This document shows positions 1 to 9,049 of a DNA stretch of 64,000 bases, in pieces (position 1 is the stretch's first letter; the number at the start of each line of letters is the position of its first letter). The position numbers and the translations under genes are program-made. The notes beneath the pieces were generated by a model, which was not told where the DNA came from, searched no databases, and was given only the letters and a program-made list of their open reading frames with translations. The DNA is from Proteiniphilum sp. Its GTDB lineage: Bacteria > Bacteroidota > Bacteroidia > Bacteroidales > Dysgonomonadaceae. Location: positions 1 through 64,000 of the forward strand of contig JADMKJ010000176.1 in the NCBI GenBank assembly GCA_015478855.1, given 5' to 3'.

Positions 1-119
1 CGAATCATCAAATCATCAAATCGCCGAATCATCACATCGCCGAATCATCGAATCATCAAATCATCAAATCATCAAATCACCGAATCATCGAATCATCGAA
101 TCATCGCATCATCGCATCA
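1..119. repeat. degenerate ~8-bp tandem repeat (AATCATCR/GATGATTY units) immediately 3' of argC
   Basis: cgaatcatcaaatcatcaaatcgccgaatcatc...gaatcatcgaatcatcgcatcatcgcatcatt; period of about 8 with variants. Confidence 0.85.
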
Positions 120-1094
120 TTAAAAAGCACTTCCCTTTAGTTTCAGTCCTGTTGTCTCCTCCAGGCCATACATCAGGTTCATATTCTGTACTGCCTGCCC
201 CGATGCACCCTTCACCAGATTGTCGATAATGGAGGTGATATGGATATAACCATTATGGAATTCAATATGCAGCAATCCCTTGTTGCTGTTGACCACCTCT
301 TTCAGGCTGATCGGTTTGTCGGATACAAACACAAAGGGTGAAGGAGCGTAAAAGGCTTTATACAGCTCGATCATTTCGGATGCTGATAACTCACCATCCC
401 CTTTGGTGTAAACGCTGGCGAATATCCCACGGGTGAAATCACCCCGCATCGGCACGAAATTGATTTGGGGGGTTGTGTTGTTTCCCGCGCTGGTCAATGT
501 GTTGGCTATCTCCGTCAAGTGCTGGTGTGTGAATGGCTTGTAAACCGAGATGTTGTTGTCGCGATAACTGAAGTGGGTGGTCTCTCCCGGTCTCTTGCCC
601 GCACCGGTAGAGCCGGTGATGGCATGCACGTGAATCTCATCTGTCAGCAGGTTATTCGCTGCAAGCGGCAGCAGTGCCAGCATGATGGTTGTGGCGAAAC
701 AACCGGGATTGGCCACATTGGCAGCCTTTCGGATGCGCTCCCTGTTCAGTTCACATAAACCGAAGACAAACTCCCGTTCACCAAAATTAGGTTCGTTGCG
801 GAAATCGTTCCCCAGATCGATGATCCTGCAGCTAGCAGGCACATTGTTTTCTTTCAGGAAGGTACGTGATAATCCATGACCCAGGCAGAGGAAGATCAGA
901 TCGGGATTGCCAAAGCTGTCACTGAAAACCATATCGGTCTCTCCCAGCAGGTCACGGTGCATCTCCCCAACAGGCATACCTGCGGAGGTGGTGCTGATGA
1001 CCGACTCAATGTTTACTTCAGGGTGACGGAGGAGGATACGCAGCAGCTCGCCTGCCGTGTATCCCGTTCCCCCTGCTATGCTTACGTTAATCAT
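120..1094 (-). CDS. argC: N-acetyl(or N-succinyl)-gamma-glutamyl-phosphate reductase
   Basis: MINVSIAGGTGYTAGELLRILLRHPEV...ANPGCFATT active-site motif; overlaps argG. Confidence 0.95.
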   Translation of the reverse strand: MINVSIAGGTGYTAGELLRILLRHPEVNIESVISTTSAGMPVGEMHRDLLGETDMVFSDSFGNPDLIFLCLGHGLSRTFLKENNVPASCRIIDLGNDFRNEPNFGEREFVFGLCELNRERIRKAANVANPGCFATTIMLALLPLAANNLLTDEIHVHAITGSTGAGKRPGETTHFSYRDNNISVYKPFTHQHLTEIANTLTSAGNNTTPQINFVPMRGDFTRGIFASVYTKGDGELSASEMIELYKAFYAPSPFVFVSDKPISLKEVVNSNKGLLHIEFHNGYIHITSIIDNLVKGASGQAVQNMNLMYGLEETTGLKLKGSAF

Positions 1095-2277
1095 TGTCGT
1101 GGATGGTATAATAAATTTTTAATGGGTTGGCTGTCACCTTTGTGAAGCCTACCACATCCTGACCGGAGAATGATTTATTGGATTCTCCGTACTCGCCGAA
1201 GCGGGAGCTCATCAGATCATAGTCACTGGAGCATCCCAACACTGCGAAATGATAGGGGCGCAGCTCCACCTCCACCTCTCCCGTGACATATTTCTGGGTG
1301 TCAGTGAGGAAGGTCTCGATGTTACGCATCACCGGCTCCAGGTATTGTGCCTCATGCATCAGCTGTCCGTACCAGTTGGAGAGCTGCTCCTTCCAGTAGA
1401 GCTGCTGCTTGGTGAGCACATGCTTCTCAAGCAGATGATGTGCCTTGACGATGATCAGCGGTGCCGGTGCCTCAAAAGCTACACGCCCCTTGGTGCCGAT
1501 GATGGTATCACCCACATGCACATCGCGGCCGATGCCGTATTTCGAGGCTCTCTTGTGCAGAAGATGGATCAATTGTACTGGTTGTATCTTCTCGCCGTTC
1601 ATCGATACCGGCTCTCCCTTTTCAAAACCGATGGTGATACGTTCCGCGCCCTCTGCAGTCACCTGTGAGGGGTAAGCCTCCTCCGGCAGTACACCTGATG
1701 ATTTCAGTGTCTCCACGCCACCTACGCTTGTACCCCAGATACCCTGGTTGATGGAGTACTTCGATTTCTCCCACGAAAAGTCGAACCCTTTCTCTTTCAG
1801 ATAGTCTATCTCCTGCTGACGGGAGAGAGAAAGCTTACGTATGGGGGCGATGATCTCCACCTCAGGGGCCAGCACCTCGAAGACGAGGTCGAAACGTACC
1901 TGATCATTCCCGGCGCCGGTGCTGCCGTGTGCCACTGTGCCGGCACCCACCTTCTTCACATGGTCCAGCACTGCCATTGCCTGGAAAAACCGTTCAGAGC
2001 TGACAGACAAGGGGTAGGTGTTATTTTTTAACACATTCCCGTAGATCAGATACCTGATACCGCGTGCATAATAATCATCCACGGCATCAATGCAGGTATG
2101 TGTGGTGGCACCCAACGTGAGTGCACGCTCCTCAATACGTTTTGCTTCTTCGTCGGTGAACCCGCCCGTATTGACGATCACGGTGTGTACTTCGAGCCCT
2201 TTCTCATTCATCAGATAAGGTACGCAGAAGGAGGTGTCAAGACCGCCGCTGAAGGCTAAAACTACTTTTTGTTTCAT
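1087..2277 (-). CDS. argG: argininosuccinate synthase
   Basis: KVVLAFSGGLDTSFCVPYL, GSTGAGNDQVRFD; overlaps neighbours on both sides. Confidence 0.95.
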   Translation of the reverse strand: MKQKVVLAFSGGLDTSFCVPYLMNEKGLEVHTVIVNTGGFTDEEAKRIEERALTLGATTHTCIDAVDDYYARGIRYLIYGNVLKNNTYPLSVSSERFFQAMAVLDHVKKVGAGTVAHGSTGAGNDQVRFDLVFEVLAPEVEIIAPIRKLSLSRQQEIDYLKEKGFDFSWEKSKYSINQGIWGTSVGGVETLKSSGVLPEEAYPSQVTAEGAERITIGFEKGEPVSMNGEKIQPVQLIHLLHKRASKYGIGRDVHVGDTIIGTKGRVAFEAPAPLIIVKAHHLLEKHVLTKQQLYWKEQLSNWYGQLMHEAQYLEPVMRNIETFLTDTQKYVTGEVEVELRPYHFAVLGCSSDYDLMSSRFGEYGESNKSFSGQDVVGFTKVTANPLKIYYTIHDND

Positions 2278-2888
2278 TTCTTAAACATTTTATTTGATTT
2301 TCTTGTCTTAATTATTGGTTTTACCATTTTTTTAGCAAAAGGACTTGCCTGTACCGGCTTTGCTTTTGCATCATAGAGCAACCCGGTGCAAAGACACATT
2401 TTATAGTTGTTACGCTGCAGGATATCGTAATTGCGACACCCCTGGCATCCTTTCCAGAATTCTTCATCATCGGTCAGCTCCGAGAAGGTGACAGGTTTGA
2501 AGCCCAGTTCTGTGTTCATCTTCATCACAGCCAGTCCGGTAGTGATGCTGAAGATCTTTGCATTGGGATATAGTTTGCGGGAGAGGTTGAAAATCTTCAG
2601 TTTGATCTTCTTCGCCAGTCCCTGATTACGGTAATGGGGGTGCACCACCAGCCCTGAGTTGGCCACGAAACGCTGGTGGCTAAATGTTTCAATATATGCA
2701 AAGCCTACAAGCTGTTCCCCATCGAGGGCAATCACAGCCTTGCCGGCATTGATTTTCTCAGCTATATATTCGGCACTTCGCTTTGCGATACCTGTGCCAC
2801 GTGCCTGTGCCGATTCATAAATCAGATCGCATATCTCCTGCGCATAGCTGACGAAACTGCTGGTGGCTATATGAATTACTACATTCAT
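2274..2888 (-). CDS. GNAT N-acyltransferase of the arginine operon with Cys-rich C-terminus
   Basis: GNAT core LVVHPHYRNQGLAKKI; C-terminal GCQGCRNYDILQRNNYKMCLC; 4-bp overlap with argG. Confidence 0.8.
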   Translation of the reverse strand: MNVVIHIATSSFVSYAQEICDLIYESAQARGTGIAKRSAEYIAEKINAGKAVIALDGEQLVGFAYIETFSHQRFVANSGLVVHPHYRNQGLAKKIKLKIFNLSRKLYPNAKIFSITTGLAVMKMNTELGFKPVTFSELTDDEEFWKGCQGCRNYDILQRNNYKMCLCTGLLYDAKAKPVQASPFAKKMVKPIIKTRKSNKMFKK

Positions 2889-3181
2889 CCTAAAACAATA
2901 AAAAGATTATGAAAAAGTTGTTGTTGTGAGTCGCCTTTTGGCGAAAATAGATGGAAAGGGAGATGCAGACATTATATTGCCTGCAGAATTTAAAAGCATC
3001 GTCGGACCAGGACAGTTGCTTTATTGAGGTGTTTGTATGAAAAAGATATTCTCATCGAGAGGCAAAAGTAATCAATTTATTTTTAAATGGCGATGTTTAC
3101 AGGAAAAAATCTTTCCTTTCTTTTAGGAAAGAGTCAAATTGATTTTATATATCATTTATATGGTGAAAATGTTATAAAAAA

Positions 3182-3213
3182 TTTGTCTTTTTGATACCTT
3201 TTTATTATTTTTG
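3182..3213 (+). promoter_or_regulatory. Bacteroidetes-type promoter TTTG-N20-TATTTTTG upstream of the KamA-like gene
   Basis: TTTG at 3182-3185, 20-nt spacer, TATTTTTG at 3206-3213. Confidence 0.6.
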
Positions 3214-3307
3214 TTCTTTCCCGAACTACAATAAAACCGATTTACTCCATTTCGCGGTACGCTGCTCTCTTCATGTAGTTCACCCACACTGACTAATATT
3301 TAAATTA

Positions 3308-4639
3308 ATGGAAACAAAAAAATACAGAAATTTTATCCTTCGGAATTACAATGATCTGCCTCAACTAAGTGCTTTGTCAGAAGAAGACCGGGAAGCAATC
3401 AGAGTTGTTGGACAGGTGTTACCCTTCAAGTCAAACAACTATGTTGTTGAAGAGTTAATTGATTGGAGCAATGTGCCGAATGATCCTATCTTCACGCTTA
3501 CATTTCCCCGGAAAGAGATGCTCTCAAAAAAACACTATTCCGCGGTTAAGAGGCTGCTTGATGAGAATGATGAGGCAGGACTGAAGAAGAAGGTCTTTGA
3601 TATACGGATGAAGCTAAACCCAAATCCGGCCGGTCAGGAACACAATGTACCAACCATCGATGGGATTAAGCTACACGGTATGCAACATAAATACCGTGAG
3701 ACAGTACTTTTTTTCCCCAGCCAGGGTCAGACCTGTCATGCCTACTGTACATTCTGTTTCCGCTGGCCGCAATTCTCCGGCATGAATGAGCTTAAGTTCG
3801 CGATGAAAGAGGCCGATCTGCTCCACAGGTATCTGAAGAAACATACAAAGGTGACAGATGTTCTTTTTACAGGAGGCGATCCACTTACAGCGAGGGCCAA
3901 TATCATGTCTGCCTATATTGAGCCGCTATTAACCAAAGATTATGCGCATATCCAGAATATACGTATCGGTTCTAAAACATTGGCTTATTGGCCTTATCGG
4001 TTCCTGACGGATAAAGATGCGGATGACATGCTGCGTTTATTTGAGAAAGTGAAGAAAGCGGGGAAGCATCTTGCTTTTCAGGGGCACTTCAACCACCCCG
4101 TGGAGCTCTCCACCGATGCGGTGAAGCAGGCTGTTGAACGCATTCAAAACACCGGTGCTCATATCAGAACACAATCACCATTGCTTCGTCATATCAACGA
4201 CGATCCGCGGGTTTGGTCAACAATGTGGAAAGAACAGGTGGATCTGGGTTTGATTCCCTATTATATGTTTGTTGCACGTGATACCGGCTCAAAATCATTT
4301 TTTGATGTTCCCCTCGAGAAAGCATGGAATATATTCCGGAAAGCCTATAGCAATGTGAGTGGCCTGAGCCGTACCGTACGGGGCCCCAGCATGAGTGCTA
4401 ACCCGGGTAAGATTCAGATACTGGGTGTGTCAGAGGTCAGGGGGGAGAAGGTCTTCGTACTTCGCTTTCTTCAATGTCGCAATCCCAATTTGGTGGATAT
4501 TCCCTTCTTTGCGAAGTACGACAAAAAAGCAACCTGGTTTGATGAGTTGGAACCAGCATTCGGTGAAAAGGAGTTTTTCTTCCAGAAGGATAATCTATTG
4601 GGTGTACATGGACGAGATACTGATTTTCTCTGGGAGTAA
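3308..4639 (+). CDS. KamA/lysine 2,3-aminomutase-family radical SAM protein
   Basis: radical SAM motif CHAYCTFC (CxxxCxxC), FTGGDPL, IRIGSKTLAYWP; NPGK motif near the C-terminal third. Confidence 0.85.
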   Translation: METKKYRNFILRNYNDLPQLSALSEEDREAIRVVGQVLPFKSNNYVVEELIDWSNVPNDPIFTLTFPRKEMLSKKHYSAVKRLLDENDEAGLKKKVFDIRMKLNPNPAGQEHNVPTIDGIKLHGMQHKYRETVLFFPSQGQTCHAYCTFCFRWPQFSGMNELKFAMKEADLLHRYLKKHTKVTDVLFTGGDPLTARANIMSAYIEPLLTKDYAHIQNIRIGSKTLAYWPYRFLTDKDADDMLRLFEKVKKAGKHLAFQGHFNHPVELSTDAVKQAVERIQNTGAHIRTQSPLLRHINDDPRVWSTMWKEQVDLGLIPYYMFVARDTGSKSFFDVPLEKAWNIFRKAYSNVSGLSRTVRGPSMSANPGKIQILGVSEVRGEKVFVLRFLQCRNPNLVDIPFFAKYDKKATWFDELEPAFGEKEFFFQKDNLLGVHGRDTDFLWE

Positions 4640-4799
4640 CTGCATAATTGGATCAAATACTTTGAATTATCAACAAAAACATCAACGTTTTAATTAATTA
4701 ACACAGAGTTGTCTGTTTTATTATTTATTTTGCCATTCAATCTGTCATGTCTTTTCGTGCATTATTGACGAAGAGGCTTTTGAATGTAATTTGAAAAGT

Positions 4800-5564
4800 A
4801 TGGGTAGAATCATCTCGTTGGCGAATCAAAAAGGAGGAGTAGGAAAAACAACTACGACGATTAATCTTGCTGCATCACTGGCAGCATTGGAGAAGAAGGT
4901 GCTGGTGGTGGATGCCGATCCGCAAGCCAATGCATCCTCCGGTTTGGGCATCGATATAAAAAAAATAAAGAATACAATCTACGAGGGATTAATTGGTAAA
5001 TGTACTCCACAGGAAGCTTTGATACACACACCTTTTGAGAATATCGATATTATCTCTTCCCACATCAACCTGGTTGGTGCTGAACTGGAGATGGTACAGA
5101 TGAGCAACAGGGAGAAGAGACTCCGCGACCTTTTGCAGCCCATCACTGATATATATGATTATATCCTTATCGATTGTTCTCCCTCACTTGGCATCATCAC
5201 GGTGAACGCGCTTACCACTGCCGACTCGGTGATTATACCGGTGCAATGTGAATATTTTGCCCTGGAGGGTTTAAGTAAACTGTTGAATACGATAAAGATC
5301 ATCAAGTCAAAGCTAAATCCAAAACTTGAGATTGAGGGATTTGTGCTCACCATGTATGATTCACGCCTGCGACTTCATAACCAGATTTATGAAGAGGTGA
5401 AACATCACTTCAAGGAGCTGGTTTTCACCACAGTTATACAGCGTAATATCACCCTTAGTGAGTCGCAAAGCCATGCCAAGCCAGCGTTAATGTATGATGC
5501 CGGTTCCCGGGGGGCGATCAATCACATGCAGCTGGCACAGGAGCTAATCGAAAAAAAATCCTAA
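4800..5564 (+). CDS. parA: chromosome partitioning ATPase ParA/Soj
   Basis: GRIISLANQKGGVGKTTTTINLAASLA deviant Walker A; ATG at 4800 preferred to the TTG at 4791. Confidence 0.95.
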   Translation: MGRIISLANQKGGVGKTTTTINLAASLAALEKKVLVVDADPQANASSGLGIDIKKIKNTIYEGLIGKCTPQEALIHTPFENIDIISSHINLVGAELEMVQMSNREKRLRDLLQPITDIYDYILIDCSPSLGIITVNALTTADSVIIPVQCEYFALEGLSKLLNTIKIIKSKLNPKLEIEGFVLTMYDSRLRLHNQIYEEVKHHFKELVFTTVIQRNITLSESQSHAKPALMYDAGSRGAINHMQLAQELIEKKS

Positions 5565-5569
5565 CTTTG
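5562..5569 (+). promoter_or_regulatory. putative -7 element TAACTTTG between parA and parB
   Basis: TAnnTTTG match that uses the parA TAA stop codon. Confidence 0.4.
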
Positions 5570-5589
5570 TACTCTTTACCGATTCAATT

Positions 5590-6498
5590 ATGGCTAAAAA
5601 GAATGCATTAGGAAGAGGGTTGGATGCGTTAATCTCTTTTGATGAGAGCGAAATACAAGGCTCTTCATCCATCAATGAGATAGAACTGAGTAAAATTGTT
5701 CCCAATCCTGATCAACCCCGTACCGTTTTCAATGAGGAGGCAATGTTGGAGCTCTCCGCTTCCATCAGGTCTATCGGGTTGATTCAGCCTGTTACGTTAC
5801 GCAAACTGGATGAGGATTCCTATCAGATCATAGCCGGTGAGCGACGTTATCGCGCCTCACAAATGGCCGGACTGACCTCCATCCCGGCTTATATCAAAAC
5901 GGTGGAAGATGATGAAATAATGGAGATGGCACTGATTGAAAATATTCAGCGTGAAGACCTCAATTCCATCGAGATAGCCCTTGCTTATCAGACCCTGATT
6001 GAGAGCCTCTCTCTTACCCAGGAGCAATTGAGTGAAAGAGTAGGAAAAAAAAGAGCAACCGTCACCAACTATCTGCGTCTGCTAAAACTTCCTGCTGAGG
6101 TACAAATGGGTGTGAAAGACAAAAAAATAGATATGGGCCATGCACGTGCACTGGTAAACATGAACGATCCGGTTGCACAGCTTTCCCTCTATAACCTTAT
6201 TCTCGAAGATGGGCTCTCGGTACGAAAGGTAGAGTTGATCGTGCGGGAGTTCGGTGAGGGGAAGCCCATTCGGTCGCAGGACAGTGCCGGCCACAAAAAG
6301 TCCGGATCGAAGAAGAGCGTGCCAAAACAGTTGTTATCTGATGATTTTGATTTGTTGCAGCAGCATCTCTCCTCCTATTTTAAAACAGATGTCCAGTTCA
6401 ATTACAACAAAAAAGGGAAAGGGAAAATCACTATCCCCTTTGATTCTCCGGAAGATCTGGAACGCATTATTGTGATGTTCGACAAAATGAATAAATAA
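5590..6498 (+). CDS. parB: ParB/Spo0J partition protein
   Basis: ELSKIVPNPDQPRTVFNEEAMLELSASIRSIGLIQPV, AGERRYRAS, IENIQREDLN. Confidence 0.95.
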   Translation: MAKKNALGRGLDALISFDESEIQGSSSINEIELSKIVPNPDQPRTVFNEEAMLELSASIRSIGLIQPVTLRKLDEDSYQIIAGERRYRASQMAGLTSIPAYIKTVEDDEIMEMALIENIQREDLNSIEIALAYQTLIESLSLTQEQLSERVGKKRATVTNYLRLLKLPAEVQMGVKDKKIDMGHARALVNMNDPVAQLSLYNLILEDGLSVRKVELIVREFGEGKPIRSQDSAGHKKSGSKKSVPKQLLSDDFDLLQQHLSSYFKTDVQFNYNKKGKGKITIPFDSPEDLERIIVMFDKMNK

Positions 6499-6506
6499 AC
6501 CAGAGG

Positions 6507-7271
6507 ATGAAACTTGCCGGAATAATTGTTTCTCTTTTTGTCACTTTTTGTAGTGTTGAAGTCCATTCTCAGGATGTCCTGCCGCAGCAGCGACGTGACA
6601 GCATGCTACTGATCAGAGAAGATTCAGTCGCTGATGTTACTCCCGATACCATACCTCTTACCAGTGACAACGATTCCCGGGATAAGCAGCAGAGAGAATC
6701 GCTCCAGGTTACTGTTGACAGTATTTTCATCGCTACCACCTCCGACGCTTTCTTTGCACCATCTTCCATTTTTCATCCAACACCCAGAAAAGCAGTCATC
6801 TATTCGGCGATTTTTCCCGGGCTGGGACAGGTTTACAATCGTAAATACTGGAAACTGCCCATTCTCTATGGAGGTTTTGTCGGGCTTACTTATGCCATTA
6901 CCTGGAACAATGGCTATTATCGTGATTATCTGGGTGGTTATCAGGATATTATGGACGACAACCCAAATACCAACAGGTGGCACGATATGCTTCCCTACGG
7001 ACGTAATCCTGAAACGATAGATGTGAAGTGGTTTACGGATGTATTACAAAAAAGAAAAGACTATTACCGTTATTACAGAGATTTGAGTATAATTGGTACA
7101 GTAGCGGTCTACATGATTGCCATGGTTGATGCTTATGTGGATGCGCAGTTGTTTGACTTTGATATGAGTCAGGATTTGTCAATGCGCGTGGAACCCTCAA
7201 TAATGAAAGAAGGATACCACGGTTTTAACAGTAGTTCATCGTATGGTTTTCAATTGAGTTTTAATTTTTAA
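6507..7271 (+). CDS. DUF5683-type membrane protein
   Basis: PTPRKAVIYSAIFPGLGQVYNRKYWKLPILYGGFVGLTYA; position after parB. Confidence 0.75.
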   Translation: MKLAGIIVSLFVTFCSVEVHSQDVLPQQRRDSMLLIREDSVADVTPDTIPLTSDNDSRDKQQRESLQVTVDSIFIATTSDAFFAPSSIFHPTPRKAVIYSAIFPGLGQVYNRKYWKLPILYGGFVGLTYAITWNNGYYRDYLGGYQDIMDDNPNTNRWHDMLPYGRNPETIDVKWFTDVLQKRKDYYRYYRDLSIIGTVAVYMIAMVDAYVDAQLFDFDMSQDLSMRVEPSIMKEGYHGFNSSSSYGFQLSFNF

Positions 7272-7336
7272 CTTGTGGTTTATCCCTGCAGGAGTCATGC
7301 TTTAGCGCAGGAATGAAAAGATTAAATTATTATCCT

Positions 7337-9043
7337 ATGAAAAAATATATTCTTTTACTATTCTTTTTTCTGTTTATGGGGACGGTATTACAGGGACAGG
7401 GAAAGCACCCCTCTGCAGTAGAAGAGATCAGTGACAGCACCATCATCTATCCCGAGAGCATGACAGAACAGCTCGGCACCTTACTGAGAACCTGGCAGAT
7501 TGATCTCTCCAAAGCTGAGGTGGAATGTGAAAGAGGAGTTAACGTGATGTTCCATGACACTGTTTATCTGAACAGATTATATCGGTTACCGTCAGAGATG
7601 GAGTTGTCATTTAACAGTGTAGTCAAATCCCATATTGAAATGTATGCTAACCGCAGAAGAGAGCAGGTGAGTTATATGCTTGCCCTTGGTGACTATTATT
7701 TTCCTATGTTTGAACAGCTGCTTGATTTGTATGGGTTACCGCTGGAATTGAAATACTTGCCTGTGATAGAATCGGCTCTGAATCCTGTGGCTGTGTCACG
7801 CGTGGGGGCCACCGGATTGTGGCAGTTTATGCTGCGTACAGGCAAGGGATACGGCCTGGAAGTAAACAGCCTTGTGGATGAGCGGCGCGATCCATACAAG
7901 GCTACGGAAGCGGCGGTACGTTATCTGAAAGACCTTTATGCGATTTATGGTGACTGGAATCTTGTGATCGCTGCCTACAACTGTGGACCTGGCAATGTGA
8001 ATAAAGCGATTGCCCGAAGTGGCGGAAAACGTGATTACTGGCAGATATACTATCATTTGCCCCGTGAAACGAGGGGTTATGTTCCGGCATTTATTGCTGC
8101 CAACTACATCATGAATCATTATGCCGACCACAGGATTTGCCCGGCACACTCTTACAACACTACAACAGCATTAGATACAGTACATGTAAATGAACGGATA
8201 CACCTTGAACAGATTGCCGGAGTGTTGGATCTTCCCGTAAGTGAATTGAGAAGACTGAATCCACAGTTTAAAAAGGATTTGATCCCCGGCGATTCCAAAG
8301 CGTATGCGCTGGTGCTTCCTTCCGAGAAGATGTATGCTTTTATCGATAGGAACGATGAGATCATGAATTATAGCAAAGGTAGGTATCTTACTCACAGAGC
8401 CAATACCGATGGTTTTTTGAATGGTACAACCTTAACTGGTTCAGGAAACACAGCGCATATATACTATCGGGTGAAAAAAGGAGATAATCTCTCTACCATT
8501 GCGCGACGAAACCGGATCACATTGTCACAGCTTAAGTCGTGGAACGGTTTGAAATCGAACAGGATTGGAGTGGGGAAGAGGCTGATCGTAGGCAAAAAGG
8601 CAGTCGCTACACCCAAAACGGACGCAGGTGAGCAGCTGGCACAAAATATTACGACTGCTTCAGCAGGGCAAACAGAGACGGTGAATCAATATTATCGTGT
8701 CAGGAAAGGTGATACCCTGGGTAAGATTGCTCAAAAAAACGGCGTGCGCGTGTCTCAGCTTCAGACATGGAACGGACTGAGAACATCCGCAATCGGTATC
8801 GGTGATCAATTGATTATAGGGAAAAAGTCTGTCACTGTTGTTAAAGAAGTGGCAGATCCGCAAGCGGGAATAGTAAAAAATAGCGGCACCACCAATGAGG
8901 GTAGCGATGTTATTTCGTCATACCTGAAGGCGCAGATAGAAAAAGTGGAAGAGCGCAAATCCGGTGCTGTGATCAGTGATGTTTCTGACAGCGACGAGGG
9001 TATCACCGATGAAGAGGAAGTTAAGGGAGAAATGAACGATTAA
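7337..9043 (+). CDS. mltD: MltD-like lytic transglycosylase with two C-terminal LysM domains
   Basis: SLT motif ESALNPVAVSRVGATGLWQFM; two YRVKKGDNLSTIARRN / YRVRKGDTLGKIAQKN LysM repeats. Confidence 0.85.
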   Translation: MKKYILLLFFFLFMGTVLQGQGKHPSAVEEISDSTIIYPESMTEQLGTLLRTWQIDLSKAEVECERGVNVMFHDTVYLNRLYRLPSEMELSFNSVVKSHIEMYANRRREQVSYMLALGDYYFPMFEQLLDLYGLPLELKYLPVIESALNPVAVSRVGATGLWQFMLRTGKGYGLEVNSLVDERRDPYKATEAAVRYLKDLYAIYGDWNLVIAAYNCGPGNVNKAIARSGGKRDYWQIYYHLPRETRGYVPAFIAANYIMNHYADHRICPAHSYNTTTALDTVHVNERIHLEQIAGVLDLPVSELRRLNPQFKKDLIPGDSKAYALVLPSEKMYAFIDRNDEIMNYSKGRYLTHRANTDGFLNGTTLTGSGNTAHIYYRVKKGDNLSTIARRNRITLSQLKSWNGLKSNRIGVGKRLIVGKKAVATPKTDAGEQLAQNITTASAGQTETVNQYYRVRKGDTLGKIAQKNGVRVSQLQTWNGLRTSAIGIGDQLIIGKKSVTVVKEVADPQAGIVKNSGTTNEGSDVISSYLKAQIEKVEERKSGAVISDVSDSDEGITDEEEVKGEMND

Positions 9044-9049
9044 CATTTT

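Noticed and set aside
1-119. Possible CRISPR array at the window start
   Set aside because: Units are about 8 bp and contiguous with no spacers; it is a degenerate tandem repeat.
2890-3300. tRNA or small RNA in the long intergenic region
   Set aside because: No cloverleaf or TpsiC-like box found; only simple hairpins and promoter-like elements.
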